Shown: positions 42,433 through 51,510, counted from the first letter of the stretch. The stretch is DNA of 64,000 nt from Rummeliibacillus pycnus_B (GCF_050459865.1 NZ_JBCMNM010000003.1:19619-83618), one strand, 5' to 3'. Numbers and translations are program-made. Notes: generated by a model not told the origin, from the letters alone.

Positions 42433-43014
42433 TTAGACTCCCTTATTCTTATTTTGTGGCCAGTCTTGTTGATAATTGATATTTATAAATGTCGAGCTTT
42501 CATCTTCAAATGGAACATAACAAACTTGAAGTTGCTCTATCAAGACTTTCATACTTCGCTTGTTTTGTTGGACTAATTGATTTGCTTTTGGCAAAGCACT
42601 GCGTCGATACAAAGCAGCGAGTGGTTGTAATCTTGAAGCTTGTTTAGGAACAATAGCATCATAACGATCATTGATAAATGTTAGCATAGTTTGGACAAAA
42701 TCTGCATTCATAAAAGGCATATCACTAGCTATCACAAAAAACCATTCAACATCGGGGAGATCAGTCATAATATTTTGCAATGCAAACAATGGCCCTTGAT
42801 GAGGTTGTTTTTCAATCATAAATCGAACCTTTTCTTTTTCAAACTTCGGTTGCAAGCTAGAATTAGTAGCAATAATTAAAGGCTGTAGTTGATTTTTTTG
42901 TAATGCATTGAGGCTGTGCTTATATAAAGGCTGACCAGCAAACGATTCAAACATTTTCGGTTGACCATACCGAGAAGATTGTCCTCCTGCTAAGACAATA
43001 CCGGCAATTTTCAT
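42433..43014 (-). CDS. mobA: MobA, molybdenum cofactor guanylyltransferase
   Basis: A 193-residue nucleotidyltransferase converting Mo-MPT to the guanine dinucleotide form needed by formate dehydrogenase. The N-terminal LAGGQSSRYGQPKM is the GTP-binding loop, and VIASDMPFMNADF holds the metal-binding Asp. QPHQGPLFALQNIM is the substrate loop. Its ATG overlaps the end of moaB by four bases (ATGA), so the genes are translationally coupled. A MobB partner is encoded at 45910-46434. Confidence 0.93.
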   Translation of the reverse strand: MKIAGIVLAGGQSSRYGQPKMFESFAGQPLYKHSLNALQKNQLQPLIIATNSSLQPKFEKEKVRFMIEKQPHQGPLFALQNIMTDLPDVEWFFVIASDMPFMNADFVQTMLTFINDRYDAIVPKQASRLQPLAALYRRSALPKANQLVQQNKRSMKVLIEQLQVCYVPFEDESSTFININYQQDWPQNKNKGV

Positions 43015-43505
43015 ACGCGATTCAACTCACCAACAAAATGTTGTACAGTAGGAAGAATCAGTTTTGTCATGGCAAGAGTTACAGCATTAACAGATCCTGG
43101 TAACAAATAGATGGCCGTTTTATTAAGACACCCTGCTGTGGCACGACTAAACATGGCTTTAGGGCCGATTTCTTCATAGCTCACTGAACGAAATAATTCA
43201 CCAAATCCCACCATTTCTTTTTCGAAAAGAGGAAGAATGGTGTCGTAAGTTTGGTCTCTTGGTGTAAAACCTGTTCCACCTGTTATGATAATCGTATTGA
43301 TGGAACAATCATCGCACCAATTTTCTACATGTTTTGAAATTTCAAGTGGTTCATCTTTTGATATTTGGTAGTCCACTAATTCAAATGAAGCTTCTTGAAG
43401 AAGCGATTGAATACGCTGACCACCGCGATCATCCAACTTCGTGCGTGTGTCACTCACTGTTAAAATTGCAGCTCGTATTGGAAGATGATTATGAGAGGGG
43501 TGCAT
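43011..43505 (-). CDS. moaB: MoaB/MogA-type molybdopterin adenylyltransferase
   Basis: A 164-residue MoCF-fold protein that adenylates molybdopterin before metal insertion. Characteristic segments: AILTVSDTRTKLDDRGGQRI, IIITGGTGFTPRDQTYDTIL and FGELFRSVSYEEIGPKAMFS then RATAG. The start (ATG 43505) lies divergent from moeB across about 120 bases that must contain both promoters. First gene of the moaB-mobA-moaC operon. Confidence 0.93.
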   Translation of the reverse strand: MHPSHNHLPIRAAILTVSDTRTKLDDRGGQRIQSLLQEASFELVDYQISKDEPLEISKHVENWCDDCSINTIIITGGTGFTPRDQTYDTILPLFEKEMVGFGELFRSVSYEEIGPKAMFSRATAGCLNKTAIYLLPGSVNAVTLAMTKLILPTVQHFVGELNRV

Positions 43506-43626
43506 CGTAAAATGGCCTCCTTTTATGAAAGTTGATTTTGTTTTAACTGAAAAACAATGATTTTATTATAATGCTATAAATCAAAAGGTCAAACTAAAAT
43601 TCATTGTAAGAAAGGCAGAAAAGTTT

Positions 43627-44643
43627 ATGAATGATAGATATTCTAGACAAAAATTATTCAGTCCAATTGGAGAAATTGGGCAGCAACAACTACAACAAAA
43701 ACATGTCCTTATAATAGGTGTTGGTGCTTTGGGAAGTGCTAGTGCAGAAGCTCTTGTGAGAGCCGGAGTAGGGAAGTTGACAATTATAGATCGTGATTAT
43801 GTGGAGTGGAGTAATTTACAAAGACAGCAACTATATACCGAACAAGATGCGCAAGAAAAAATACCTAAAGTTATCGCTGCTAAAAAACGATTACAAAGTA
43901 TTAACTCAGAGGTGGAAATCCGCGCTCATATTCTTGACGCAAATACAGAGCAACTAACATCACTGCTTGTAGATATTGATATCATGGTAGATGCGACGGA
44001 TAATTTTGACATTCGCTTTATGATGAATGACCTTGCACAAAAATATCAAATTCCATGGGTTTATGGTTCTTGTGTTGGTAGTTATGGAGCTACATATACG
44101 ATTGTACCGGGCAAATCACCTTGTTTACATTGTCTGCTAGAAGCGATACCCAATACAGGGATGACTTGTGATACAGTAGGTATTATTAGTCCAACTGTTC
44201 AAATAGTAGCAGCTTATCAAGTAGCCGAGGTATTAAAATTTTTAGTAGGGGATGAAGATGCCTTACGTAAAAATTACTTAACATTTGATGTTTGGCAAAA
44301 TCAACACTATGAAATAAATGTGGAAAAAATACGTAATAGTGATTGTCCTTCTTGTGGCAAAAACCCGACCTATCCGCATTTATCATATGTAAACCAAACA
44401 AAATTAGATGTATTATGCGGTCGCGATGCCATACAAATTCGTCCGCCTAAACCCATTCACTATAATTTTGATCAGCTCGCTGTCCAGCTTCGTCCCTATG
44501 GTGAAATTCAAAAAAACCCCTATTTACTATCTTGCCAAGCAGCGGATTATCGACTGGTGATTTTCCAAGATGGACGTGTTGTTATTCATGGTATACAAGA
44601 TATACAAAAAGCTAAAACTATTTATTATCGTTTATTAGGTTAA
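43627..44643 (+). CDS. moeB: MoeB-type molybdopterin-synthase adenylyltransferase
   Basis: A 338-residue ThiF/MoeB-fold enzyme that activates the C-terminal Gly of MoaD. The ATP-binding segment is IIGVGALGSASAEALVRAGV then TIIDRDYVEWSNLQRQ with the catalytic Arg. Substrate region: DATDNFDIRFMMNDLAQKY and PCLHCLLEAIPNTGMTCDTV, and zinc-binding CPSCG is near 240. The last 90 residues extend beyond the core and look like a degenerate rhodanese-like tail with no catalytic Cys. First gene of moeB-moeA-mobB-moaE-moaD. It could also serve ThiS. Confidence 0.9.
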   Translation: MNDRYSRQKLFSPIGEIGQQQLQQKHVLIIGVGALGSASAEALVRAGVGKLTIIDRDYVEWSNLQRQQLYTEQDAQEKIPKVIAAKKRLQSINSEVEIRAHILDANTEQLTSLLVDIDIMVDATDNFDIRFMMNDLAQKYQIPWVYGSCVGSYGATYTIVPGKSPCLHCLLEAIPNTGMTCDTVGIISPTVQIVAAYQVAEVLKFLVGDEDALRKNYLTFDVWQNQHYEINVEKIRNSDCPSCGKNPTYPHLSYVNQTKLDVLCGRDAIQIRPPKPIHYNFDQLAVQLRPYGEIQKNPYLLSCQAADYRLVIFQDGRVVIHGIQDIQKAKTIYYRLLG

Positions 44644-44656
44644 AGGAGAGTTTAAT

Positions 44657-45949
44657 ATGTTAGAAAAAAGAAATCCAATCGCTGTTGGAGAAGCTGTTCA
44701 ACGTGTTATGGAGTTTGCATTCCAAGAAAAAACAGAAATCGTTTCATTACAACAAGCACATGGGCGTTTTTTAGCAGAAGATATTGCTGCAGACCAAGAT
44801 GTACCAGCTTTTGATCGTTCGCCTTATGATGGTTATGCAATTATCTCGGACTCTAGTAAAGAGGCAAATTCAGAAAATCCAATAACCTTTAAAGTAGTAG
44901 GAGAAATTGGCGCGGGCTATGTATTTGATGAAATAGTAGGTCATCGAGAAGCGGTGCGAATTATGACAGGAGCACCTATACCAAAAGGGTGTGACGCAGT
45001 AGTCATGTTAGAATTAACACATACATTTGAAGAAGACAATCAAATGTATATGTCGATTAAACGTTCTTATGATGCGGGAACAAATATTTCTTATAAGGGT
45101 GAGGACGTTCGAAAAGGTGCAATTCTTATTGAAAAAGGACAATATATTAATCCAGGTGTTGTCACATTACTAGCTACTTTTGGTTATGATCAAGTACCTG
45201 TTTTCCGTAAACCAATCGTAGGTATTATCTCAACAGGAAGTGAATTACTAGAACCAAGTGAATCTTTACAGCCAGGTAAAATTCGAAATAGTAATGCATA
45301 TATGTTGATGGCTCAAATTGAACGTTCTGGGGCAACCAGTAAATATTTTGGTAAACTTAAAGATGATTTAGATTTATGTATTCAAGTTGTAGAAGAAGCT
45401 TTACAAGAGGTAGACATATTGATTACAACAGGAGGCGTATCAGTAGGTGATTATGATTACTTACCTGCTATTTATGAAGCCATTGGTGCAAAAGTACTTT
45501 TTAATAAAGTAGCAATGCGACCAGGTAGTGTGACAACTGTAGCTGAACGAAATGGTCAATTGTTATTTGGGCTTTCAGGTAATCCATCTGCGTGCTATGT
45601 TGGTTTTGAACTATTTACTCGTCCTATTATTCGAACTGCATTTGGTAATAAGCTACCACATTTACGTAGAGAAGAAGCGGTTTTAGGTAAGGACTTTAAA
45701 AAAGCGAATCCATTTACTCGTTTTGTACGTGCGAGTACTTCTAATGAAAATGGACAATTAGTAGCAGTACCTTCTGGTTTTGATAAGTCTAGTGCGGTTT
45801 CTTCATTAGTGGAAGCCAATGCATTTATTGTATTACCAGGCGGATCACGTGGATACGAAAAAGGAATGCAAGTAGCTGTCTTATTACTAGAAGATTTACG
45901 AGGAAGTGAGTGGCCTTGGGACAACATCAAAAAATCTTACAAATCGTAG
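44657..45949 (+). CDS. moeA: MoeA, molybdopterin molybdenumtransferase
   Basis: A 430-residue enzyme that inserts molybdate into adenylated molybdopterin. Signatures: DQDVPAFDRSPYDGYAI near 52-68, VRIMTGAPIPKGCDAVVMLE, the MoCF domain GIISTGSELLEPSESLQPGK then IRNSNAY, TTGGVSVGDYDYLP and FGLSGNPSACYVGFELF. RBS AAAGGAGAG. It is 13 bases after moeB and overlaps mobB by 40 bases, indicating tight co-expression. Confidence 0.95.
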   Translation: MLEKRNPIAVGEAVQRVMEFAFQEKTEIVSLQQAHGRFLAEDIAADQDVPAFDRSPYDGYAIISDSSKEANSENPITFKVVGEIGAGYVFDEIVGHREAVRIMTGAPIPKGCDAVVMLELTHTFEEDNQMYMSIKRSYDAGTNISYKGEDVRKGAILIEKGQYINPGVVTLLATFGYDQVPVFRKPIVGIISTGSELLEPSESLQPGKIRNSNAYMLMAQIERSGATSKYFGKLKDDLDLCIQVVEEALQEVDILITTGGVSVGDYDYLPAIYEAIGAKVLFNKVAMRPGSVTTVAERNGQLLFGLSGNPSACYVGFELFTRPIIRTAFGNKLPHLRREEAVLGKDFKKANPFTRFVRASTSNENGQLVAVPSGFDKSSAVSSLVEANAFIVLPGGSRGYEKGMQVAVLLLEDLRGSEWPWDNIKKSYKS

Positions 45950-46434
45950 GATATCAAGATAGTGGTAAGACAACGCTAATGGAACAATTAATTATACAAG
46001 CTTCCAATGAAGGTTTACGTGTAGGGTCGATCAAGCATCATGGACATGGCGGTATACCAATGGTAGAAAGTTCAAAAGATAGTGTTCGTCATGAGAAGGC
46101 TGGCGCAAATGTCACGGCAGTTGAAGGAGAAGGTACTTTGCGTATCAGTATTCAACAAGATAACTGGCAACTTGCTGAAATATTAGCTATCTATGAATCC
46201 TTTAAAATGGATATAATTTTAATTGAAGGATATAAAAACGAACAATATTCGAAGGTTGTTCTTTTACGAACAGCAGAAGATCAATCTTTGCTTCAAAAGG
46301 TATCCAATATCGTTTGTGTACTTTATTGGCCAACCTTTACAATAGATAAACCACTAGATTATCCGTCTTTTTCAATTCATGAAAAAGCACAATATATGGA
46401 TTTTTTAATGAAAGAAATGAGGAGAAAATCATGA
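45910..46434 (+). CDS. mobB: MobB, guanine dinucleotide biosynthesis adapter GTPase
   Basis: A 174-residue P-loop GTPase assisting MobA. Walker A is GYQDSGKTTLMEQ, followed by GSIKHHGHGG and IILIEGYKNEQYSKVVLLR, which are diagnostic of MobB. GTG 45910 is used as start and lies inside moeA; a TTG at 45916 is an alternative. The stop overlaps the moaE start by four bases (ATGA). The genes are clearly expressed as one unit. Confidence 0.92.
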   Translation: MALGQHQKILQIVGYQDSGKTTLMEQLIIQASNEGLRVGSIKHHGHGGIPMVESSKDSVRHEKAGANVTAVEGEGTLRISIQQDNWQLAEILAIYESFKMDIILIEGYKNEQYSKVVLLRTAEDQSLLQKVSNIVCVLYWPTFTIDKPLDYPSFSIHEKAQYMDFLMKEMRRKS

Positions 46435-46910
46435 AAACATCTTTGTTTGAGATTAAAGATGAACCGATTGATGTTGAGGAAGTTAGACTAAAAGTAACAA
46501 GCCGAAACGCTGGTGCAATTACTGTTTTCATCGGAACAGTACGTGAAATGACGAAAGGGAAGAAAACACTACATTTGGAGTATCAAGCCTATCCAACTAT
46601 GGCAATTAAAATGTTTGAACAAATTTCCAAAGAAATACAAGAGCAATGGCCAGAAGCAAAAGTAGCAATTACACACCGTGTTGGCCATCTAGATATTTCA
46701 GATATTGCAGTAGTGATTGCGGTTTCTTCACCACATCGTAAAATGGCCTATGAAGCAAATGAATATGCTATTGATCGTATTAAACAAATTGTTCCAATAT
46801 GGAAAAAAGAGTATTGGGAAGATGGTACTGAATGGATTGGCGATCAATTAGAAAATGTCCCTTATCAAACAGGAAACCCACCAATTGATGAGGAGGAATT
46901 ACATGATTAA
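46431..46910 (+). CDS. moaE: MoaE, molybdopterin synthase large subunit
   Basis: A 159-residue catalytic subunit of molybdopterin synthase. Signatures: AGAITVFIGTVREMTKGKKT, LEYQAYPTMAIKM, HRVGHLDISDIAVVIAVSSP then HRKMAYEANEYAIDRIK and PIWKKEYWEDGTEWIGD with the catalytic Lys pair. The overlap with mobB (ATGA) and with moaD (8 bases) ensures matched expression with the sulfur-carrying small subunit. Confidence 0.95.
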   Translation: MKTSLFEIKDEPIDVEEVRLKVTSRNAGAITVFIGTVREMTKGKKTLHLEYQAYPTMAIKMFEQISKEIQEQWPEAKVAITHRVGHLDISDIAVVIAVSSPHRKMAYEANEYAIDRIKQIVPIWKKEYWEDGTEWIGDQLENVPYQTGNPPIDEEELHD

Positions 46911-47136
46911 CATATTATTATTTGCTCATTTACAAGAAACAATCGGAGAATCTAAGCTAAGTGTCGACCTGTCAGATAGTACAGTTGGACAAATTAAAGA
47001 ATGGATGGAAGCTCAATACCCAGCAGTTTCTCTACAATATGTAATGGCAGCGGTTAATGAGGAATTTGCAACAGATGCGACGGTTGTAAAAAAGGGAGAT
47101 ACAATTGCCTTTATTCCGCCTATTAGTGGTGGTTAA
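46903..47136 (+). CDS. moaD: MoaD, molybdopterin synthase sulfur carrier
   Basis: A 77-residue ubiquitin-like protein ending in FIPPISGG; the terminal GG is thiocarboxylated through MoeB. ATG 46903 is used because GATGAGGAGG lies 6 bases upstream inside moaE; a longer frame from 46855 has no support. Last gene of the moeB-moaD operon; a terminator follows at 47230-47273. Confidence 0.93.
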   Translation: MINILLFAHLQETIGESKLSVDLSDSTVGQIKEWMEAQYPAVSLQYVMAAVNEEFATDATVVKKGDTIAFIPPISGG

Positions 47137-47229
47137 TTAATAAAGATGTAGTTGGTGTGGTTTGTGTAGATTTGAAATAATGTCGTACCCAAATTATCAA
47201 GACCAAAATTAAAAAAAGATAGATAAATT

Positions 47230-47273
47230 AAAGGACATTACATATTAGTTATATAAAATATGTAATGTCCTTT
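47230..47273. terminator. Intrinsic terminator
   Basis: Perfect 17-bp arms AAAGGACATTACATATT/AATATGTAATGTCCTTT after the Moco operon. Confidence 0.85.
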
Positions 47274-47276
47274 CTT

Positions 47277-47303
47277 ATTATACTAACGCGGCTGATTGTT
47301 TAA
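47277..47303 (+). repeat. Degenerate CTAACG repeat element
   Basis: ATACTAACGCGGCTGATTGT resembles the CAACTAACGAGGCAGATTAG arm of the repeat unit near 5.4 kb. Confidence 0.35.
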
Positions 47304-47316
47304 CATTTGTATCACA

Positions 47317-47865
47317 TCATATAGTGAGTAAAAAAGATTTATTTTCAATCACAGCTTTTATTGTTGAAACACTTTGTTCGGTTGATTGATTTGTTGTGTC
47401 AATAATATTAGATTCATAGATACCCAAATTGTTAAATTGCTCCCAAATTTTTTCTACCAATTCAATGTTTGCATCTTCGTCCAATTTGGTACGATTGATT
47501 GCTCGTTTCATTGTTTCTTCTTTAGTCGCTCTTAAGATAATGTAATGTACTTCATAATTATCTTGTACGACTTTTAACCACGGCTTTAAGAACCAAGGAC
47601 CAACAATTCCATCTATAATCACATCGTACCCACCACGTGCAAAACGTTTTGCAGCTTCCAAAAAAGCTTCAATAACAATTAAGTTTTGTTCTTGTGATTT
47701 TGGTAAAAATGGAGGTATTGCCCCCTTTTGAATATAGTGATAAAAATCATCCGTGTGCATATGTACCGACTTTGATAAATTAGACTCTTTAGCAACAATA
47801 GATGCCGTTGTACTTTTGCCAGTCCCTGGTGTACCAGTAATTATAATAATTCTGCCTTGTTTCAT
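47317..47865 (-). CDS. P-loop kinase/ATPase (AAA_33-like)
   Basis: A 182-residue cytosolic protein with Walker A ITGTPGTGKSTTASIVAKES at the N-terminus, GYDVIIDGIVGPWFLKPWLK in the middle, and a lid-like RATKEETMKRAINRTKLDED. This is the layout of small-molecule kinases of the chloramphenicol-phosphotransferase/shikimate-kinase-like type. ATG 47865 is used because GAGGAG lies 7 bases upstream; a longer frame starts at 47901. Substrate unknown; nothing ties it to the molybdenum genes apart from position. Confidence 0.75.
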   Translation of the reverse strand: MKQGRIIIITGTPGTGKSTTASIVAKESNLSKSVHMHTDDFYHYIQKGAIPPFLPKSQEQNLIVIEAFLEAAKRFARGGYDVIIDGIVGPWFLKPWLKVVQDNYEVHYIILRATKEETMKRAINRTKLDEDANIELVEKIWEQFNNLGIYESNIIDTTNQSTEQSVSTIKAVIENKSFLLTI

Positions 47866-48086
47866 AAATATTCTCCTCATTTCTATTATTCTTCTTTTCA
47901 CATTGATACATTTTCTATTTCGGGACTCTACCTAATAGGCCATATTCAATTAAATGGCTCGATGGTCTGGAATATTCCTTGTGGAACTTTCTAACTATTT
48001 TTCAATTATAACCAAACCGTTTACAACCTCCATTCGTTTCCTTAAATAGTACCGTTAAAAATGATGTATGAAATGGAGGAAGAATT

Positions 48087-48890
48087 ATGAAGAAGAATGT
48101 TTTTCTATCAGCTTTACTGCTCTTTGTTATTACGGCTGCTGGATTGTCAGTTTATGCAAAAGGAGATAATAAGCCGGCCCCTCAGGCGAAACCAAATTCT
48201 AGCCAAAGTGATCAAGTCATACGAGTGTACGGACCAGGCGGACCACTAGGGCCAATCAAGGAAGCAGCTGAAAATTTTTCAGCTGAAACAGGAATCAAAG
48301 TAGAAGTAACAGCTGGGCCAGAGGGTAATTGGATCGGTCAAGCAAAGCAAGATGCAGATATTATTTTCGGTGGCTCCGAATATATGTTGCAGGACTTCAT
48401 CTTCAACCACCCCGAAATGATTGACACTAAATCACGAACAGAGCTTTACTCGCGTGCTGCAGGAATATTGGTGAGGAAAGGAAATCCCAAGAAGATTAAA
48501 AGTCTGGAGGATTTAACGAAAAATGGAGTCAAAATACTCGATGTGAATGGAGCTGGCCAGCTTGGCTTGTGGGAAGACATGGCAGGCAGACAAGGGCTAA
48601 TCGAAGGTATTTCTCATAATATTAGCCTTTCTGTAAAGTCGAGTGCTGAAGGTATTGAACGATGGAAATCGAATTCCAACCTAGACGCTTGGATTACCTA
48701 TGAATCATGGCATTACCGTCTCCAAGATGTGACCGACCTGATCGAACTGCCTGAGGAAGAGAAGCTCTATCGTGGAACACCGATTGCCTTGTCGAACATC
48801 ACTGATCAGAAAAAAGAGGCACAGCAATTTATTGATTACTTAAAAACAGAAGAAGGTCACCAAATCTTTCAAAAATGGGGATGGAAGTAA
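48087..48890 (+). CDS. AcfC-like extracellular substrate-binding protein
   Basis: A 267-residue exported binding protein similar to accessory colonization factor AcfC. A signal peptide covers about residues 1-24 (LLLFVITAAGLSVYA). The mature domain has RVYGPGGPLGPIKEAAENFS, DADIIFGGSEYMLQDF, and LDVNGAGQLGLWEDMAGRQG. The fold resembles molybdate/sulfate binding proteins, but no permease or ATPase is adjacent. TGGAGGAAGAATT precedes the ATG. It heads a block of four genes that are visibly less AT-rich than their surroundings, suggesting transfer. The ligand is probably an oxyanion or organic acid, by inference only. Confidence 0.83.
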   Translation: MKKNVFLSALLLFVITAAGLSVYAKGDNKPAPQAKPNSSQSDQVIRVYGPGGPLGPIKEAAENFSAETGIKVEVTAGPEGNWIGQAKQDADIIFGGSEYMLQDFIFNHPEMIDTKSRTELYSRAAGILVRKGNPKKIKSLEDLTKNGVKILDVNGAGQLGLWEDMAGRQGLIEGISHNISLSVKSSAEGIERWKSNSNLDAWITYESWHYRLQDVTDLIELPEEEKLYRGTPIALSNITDQKKEAQQFIDYLKTEEGHQIFQKWGWK

Positions 48891-48931
48891 GGATGTGCCT
48901 TGAATCACATTAAAAACTAGGGGGAACAAAC

Positions 48932-49405
48932 ATGAAAAAAGGAATTTTTACTCTCGCATTACTATCGATTTTTTTTGTTTTGGCTGCCTGCGGAACAAAC
49001 GAGGAGAAAAAAGTAGAGACGAGCCAAACCAATCAAACACAAACGAAACAAGAACCGGCTGTTAGTCTTCAGCTTTTGAAGAATGATAAAGTTGGAGATT
49101 ACCTAGCGGATTCAGAGGGAAAGACGCTGTATTACTTTACGAAGGACCAAGCAGGAAAAAGCAATTGTAGCGGAGACTGTCTAGCAAATTGGCCGGCATT
49201 TAATCAGGAAGATTTCGCCGTCCCAGAAGGTTTTGACAAAAAAGATTTCGGTACGATCACAAGAGCAGACAACAGTGAGAAGCAGGTCACGTACAAAGGC
49301 TATCCTCTTTATTATTTTGCTAAAGACCAGCAAAAAGGGGATGTAAACGGACAAGGAGTAAAAGATGTATGGTATATCGTAAATAGCAAAACAGAATTTA
49401 AGTAA
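48932..49405 (+). CDS. Lipoprotein with two Yx(F/W/Y)xxD repeats (COG4315-like)
   Basis: A 157-residue lipoprotein: lipobox LAAC with Cys20. Two repeats of a small secreted domain follow: SEGKTLYYFTKDQAGKSNCS then GDCLANWPAF, and YKGYPLYYFAKDQQKGDVNG then WYIV. A Cys pair in the first repeat may form a disulfide. The function of the family is unknown. GGGGGAACAAAC precedes the ATG. It follows the AcfC gene by 41 bases and precedes the sigma factor gene, from which it is separated by a weak terminator. Confidence 0.83.
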   Translation: MKKGIFTLALLSIFFVLAACGTNEEKKVETSQTNQTQTKQEPAVSLQLLKNDKVGDYLADSEGKTLYYFTKDQAGKSNCSGDCLANWPAFNQEDFAVPEGFDKKDFGTITRADNSEKQVTYKGYPLYYFAKDQQKGDVNGQGVKDVWYIVNSKTEFK

Positions 49406-49416
49406 GCCTGTCCAGG

Positions 49417-49440
49417 GAACGATCAGTCGCGGTCGTTCCC
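49417..49440 (+). terminator. Hairpin after the lipoprotein gene, possible terminator
   Basis: GGGAACGATC...GTCGTTCCC with a short loop, followed by ATCCTTACTTTT; the T-run is weak. Confidence 0.5.
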
Positions 49441-49501
49441 ATCCTTACTTTTACAATAGTATAATAGCAATATATTTTTATCCAATAACAGGGAGTGCCA
49501 C

Positions 49502-50047
49502 ATGAAAGAAAAACACGATGCGGAATTAATGAGATTGGTAAACGAAAATAACCGTCACGCATTAGAGGAGCTTTATGATCGATATATAAAGCTTGTCTAT
49601 AGCTTCGTTATGAAGTTTTGCAATGGGAATGAGGATAAGACGAAAGAGATTATACAGTTGGTCTTTTTGAGGCTATGGACAACAAACAGTCATTACAATC
49701 CCGCTCAAGGTAGCTTTGTAAATTGGCTTCTCACGATTACCCGTAATATTTGCATTGATTATCTTCGTAAAGAGAAGAGGCATACGCAACACCATCAAGA
49801 GGAACATGTAGAGGTTGCCGACCCTGCCAATGCAATTGAACAACGAGTAAATATGAATGATATAGCAACAGCTAAAAACAAATTGCCGACGGCGCAAAGA
49901 AAATTAATCGATTTGCTTTATTGGAAAGGGTATTCTCTCACAGAAATCGCCAAGCTGGAGCAGGAGCCGATCGGCACGATTAAAAGCAGGCTTCACCAGG
50001 CTCTAAAAGGATTGAGGAAGCATCTAGAACTGGAGGATATAAAATGA
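49502..50047 (+). CDS. ECF-type RNA polymerase sigma factor
   Basis: A 181-residue sigma factor. Region 2 is ALEELYDRYIKLVYSFVMKF then GSFVNWLLTITRNICIDYLR. Region 4 is LPTAQRKLIDLLYWKGYSLT then EIAKLEQEPIGTIKSRLHQA. AACAGGGAGTGCCAC precedes the ATG. The anti-sigma gene overlaps its stop by four bases, a typical ECF/anti-sigma pair. Likely targets are its own operon and the AcfC/lipoprotein genes upstream; a promoter motif was not identified. Confidence 0.9.
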   Translation: MKEKHDAELMRLVNENNRHALEELYDRYIKLVYSFVMKFCNGNEDKTKEIIQLVFLRLWTTNSHYNPAQGSFVNWLLTITRNICIDYLRKEKRHTQHHQEEHVEVADPANAIEQRVNMNDIATAKNKLPTAQRKLIDLLYWKGYSLTEIAKLEQEPIGTIKSRLHQALKGLRKHLELEDIK

Positions 50048-50766
50048 GAAGAGATTGTGATCATTTGATTCCATTTATAGCAAATGAGCTCAAGGAGAGC
50101 GAACACATGGCCTTTGTTAAACATTTAAAGAATTGTAAGGAGTGTAAAAAAGAATATGAGGAATTGTCCGAGGTGTGGCATACTTTGCCATTTGATAATA
50201 CCGAAATCGAGGTACCTGAATCGTTAAAAGGCGAGGTAATGGAGTTTGTTTTTGATCACAAAGAGCAAAGTAGAACGGAAACATTCATGGCTAAGATGAG
50301 CAAGCTTGTCATGATGCTCAAAAGCCAGTTCACTCCAGTTTCAGCCAGTATCGTTGGCACCTTGTTGCTCGCGATTGTTGTCCTTGGAATAGTGAATGTA
50401 CAGGGAAAAAATCACCATGCAGAAAATATACCCATTGAAATTTTAAAGGCTATTCCCTTAAAAGCAGCCATTCAAAGCCACCCGGGAACAAACGGCATCG
50501 CCTATATTGTCCAGCAGGGATCAGAGAAAAATTTGGTGGTGCAGGTTCACGAATTGCCCGGTATCGAAGGTTCACAGGTTTACCAGGTTTGGCTGCTGAA
50601 AAACGGCACGAGGAAAAATGGCGGCATATTCAAGCCGGACGAAAAAGGATCCGGAATACTAACCTACCAGCTCGCCAAAGGGCAGACTTTTGATCAAATC
50701 GGCATCACCGTCGAACCAGACTCCAACAGCAGCCAGCCGAGGGGAGAAAAAATAGCCGGTTCATAG
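50044..50766 (+). CDS. Membrane anti-sigma factor (ZAS domain, RskA-like)
   Basis: A 240-residue regulator. The zinc anti-sigma motif is His27-x3-Cys31-x2-Cys34 in VKHLKNCKECKKEYEEL. One membrane helix lies near 98-120 (SIVGTLLLAIVVLGIVNV), followed by an extracytoplasmic RskA-type domain (VHELPGIEGSQVYQVWLLKN then ITVEPDSNSSQPRGEKI). It should hold the partner sigma factor inactive at the membrane until an outside signal arrives. The ATG overlaps the sigma stop (ATGA). Confidence 0.9.
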   Translation: MRRDCDHLIPFIANELKESEHMAFVKHLKNCKECKKEYEELSEVWHTLPFDNTEIEVPESLKGEVMEFVFDHKEQSRTETFMAKMSKLVMMLKSQFTPVSASIVGTLLLAIVVLGIVNVQGKNHHAENIPIEILKAIPLKAAIQSHPGTNGIAYIVQQGSEKNLVVQVHELPGIEGSQVYQVWLLKNGTRKNGGIFKPDEKGSGILTYQLAKGQTFDQIGITVEPDSNSSQPRGEKIAGS

Positions 50767-50927
50767 ATGGTAACAGAAAAGGACAGATATATTGATATGC
50801 AGGATTTTTTTTATTTTTCAATCGGTTCAGTTTGTAGAGGATTTTTTTTAGAGTTTTTATTTAAATAAGGATTTTGAAGTCTTTTGGTGAATATTAAATA
50901 TTAATCTAAAAGATGGAGGTTGTAGTG

Positions 50928-51443
50928 ATGTTGAAACTGTTTGAATATAACTGGCAAGTTCGTGATGATTGGTTTTCATTGTGCGAAGACATACCGGATG
51001 AAGAACTATTAAAGAAACGGGTCGGTGGGTTCGGCAGTATCTTACATACCCTATTTCACATTGTAGATGTGGAATATATGTGGATCTTAGGTTTGAGAGG
51101 TGAACCAGTACCTGAAGAGCCATTATTTGAAGATTATGCTAGCTTACAAAAAGTGAAAAATCTTTCAGCTCAATACCACGAGAAAGTGAAGCCGTTTGTG
51201 ACATCTTGGACGAATGAAATGGATTCTCGAAAACTTTCAGAAACTGATTTTAATGAAGAACCGATTAGCTCAAGAGACGCACCAATCAGGCGCCGAGTCA
51301 TTGAATGTACACACGGAGAGATCCTACGTCATGTCATTGTTCACGAAATCCACCATATCGGCCAGTTATCTATATGGGCACGTGAAATAGGAAAGGAGCC
51401 AGTTTCCGCAAATCTGAGAGGAAGAGGGCTATTCGATAATTAA
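50928..51443 (+). CDS. DinB-family metal-binding protein, second paralogue
   Basis: A 171-residue four-helix-bundle protein resembling the gene at 1792-2262: LFEYNWQVRDDWFSLCEDIP against LFKYNWQMREDWFKWCEDLS. Metal-ligand histidines are in FHIVDVEYMW near 45 and VHEIHHIGQLSIWAREIGKE near 144-148. ATG 50928 is used because GGAGG lies 8 bases upstream; an upstream ATG at 50913 overlaps that site. Substrate unknown; likely a thiol-dependent transferase or stress protein. Confidence 0.87.
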   Translation: MLKLFEYNWQVRDDWFSLCEDIPDEELLKKRVGGFGSILHTLFHIVDVEYMWILGLRGEPVPEEPLFEDYASLQKVKNLSAQYHEKVKPFVTSWTNEMDSRKLSETDFNEEPISSRDAPIRRRVIECTHGEILRHVIVHEIHHIGQLSIWAREIGKEPVSANLRGRGLFDN

Positions 51444-51510
51444 ACTGCCTTTGCAGGATCAAGAAATGATTAAACTTATTAATAAATGAATGCTTTAATT
51501 GAATATATTT

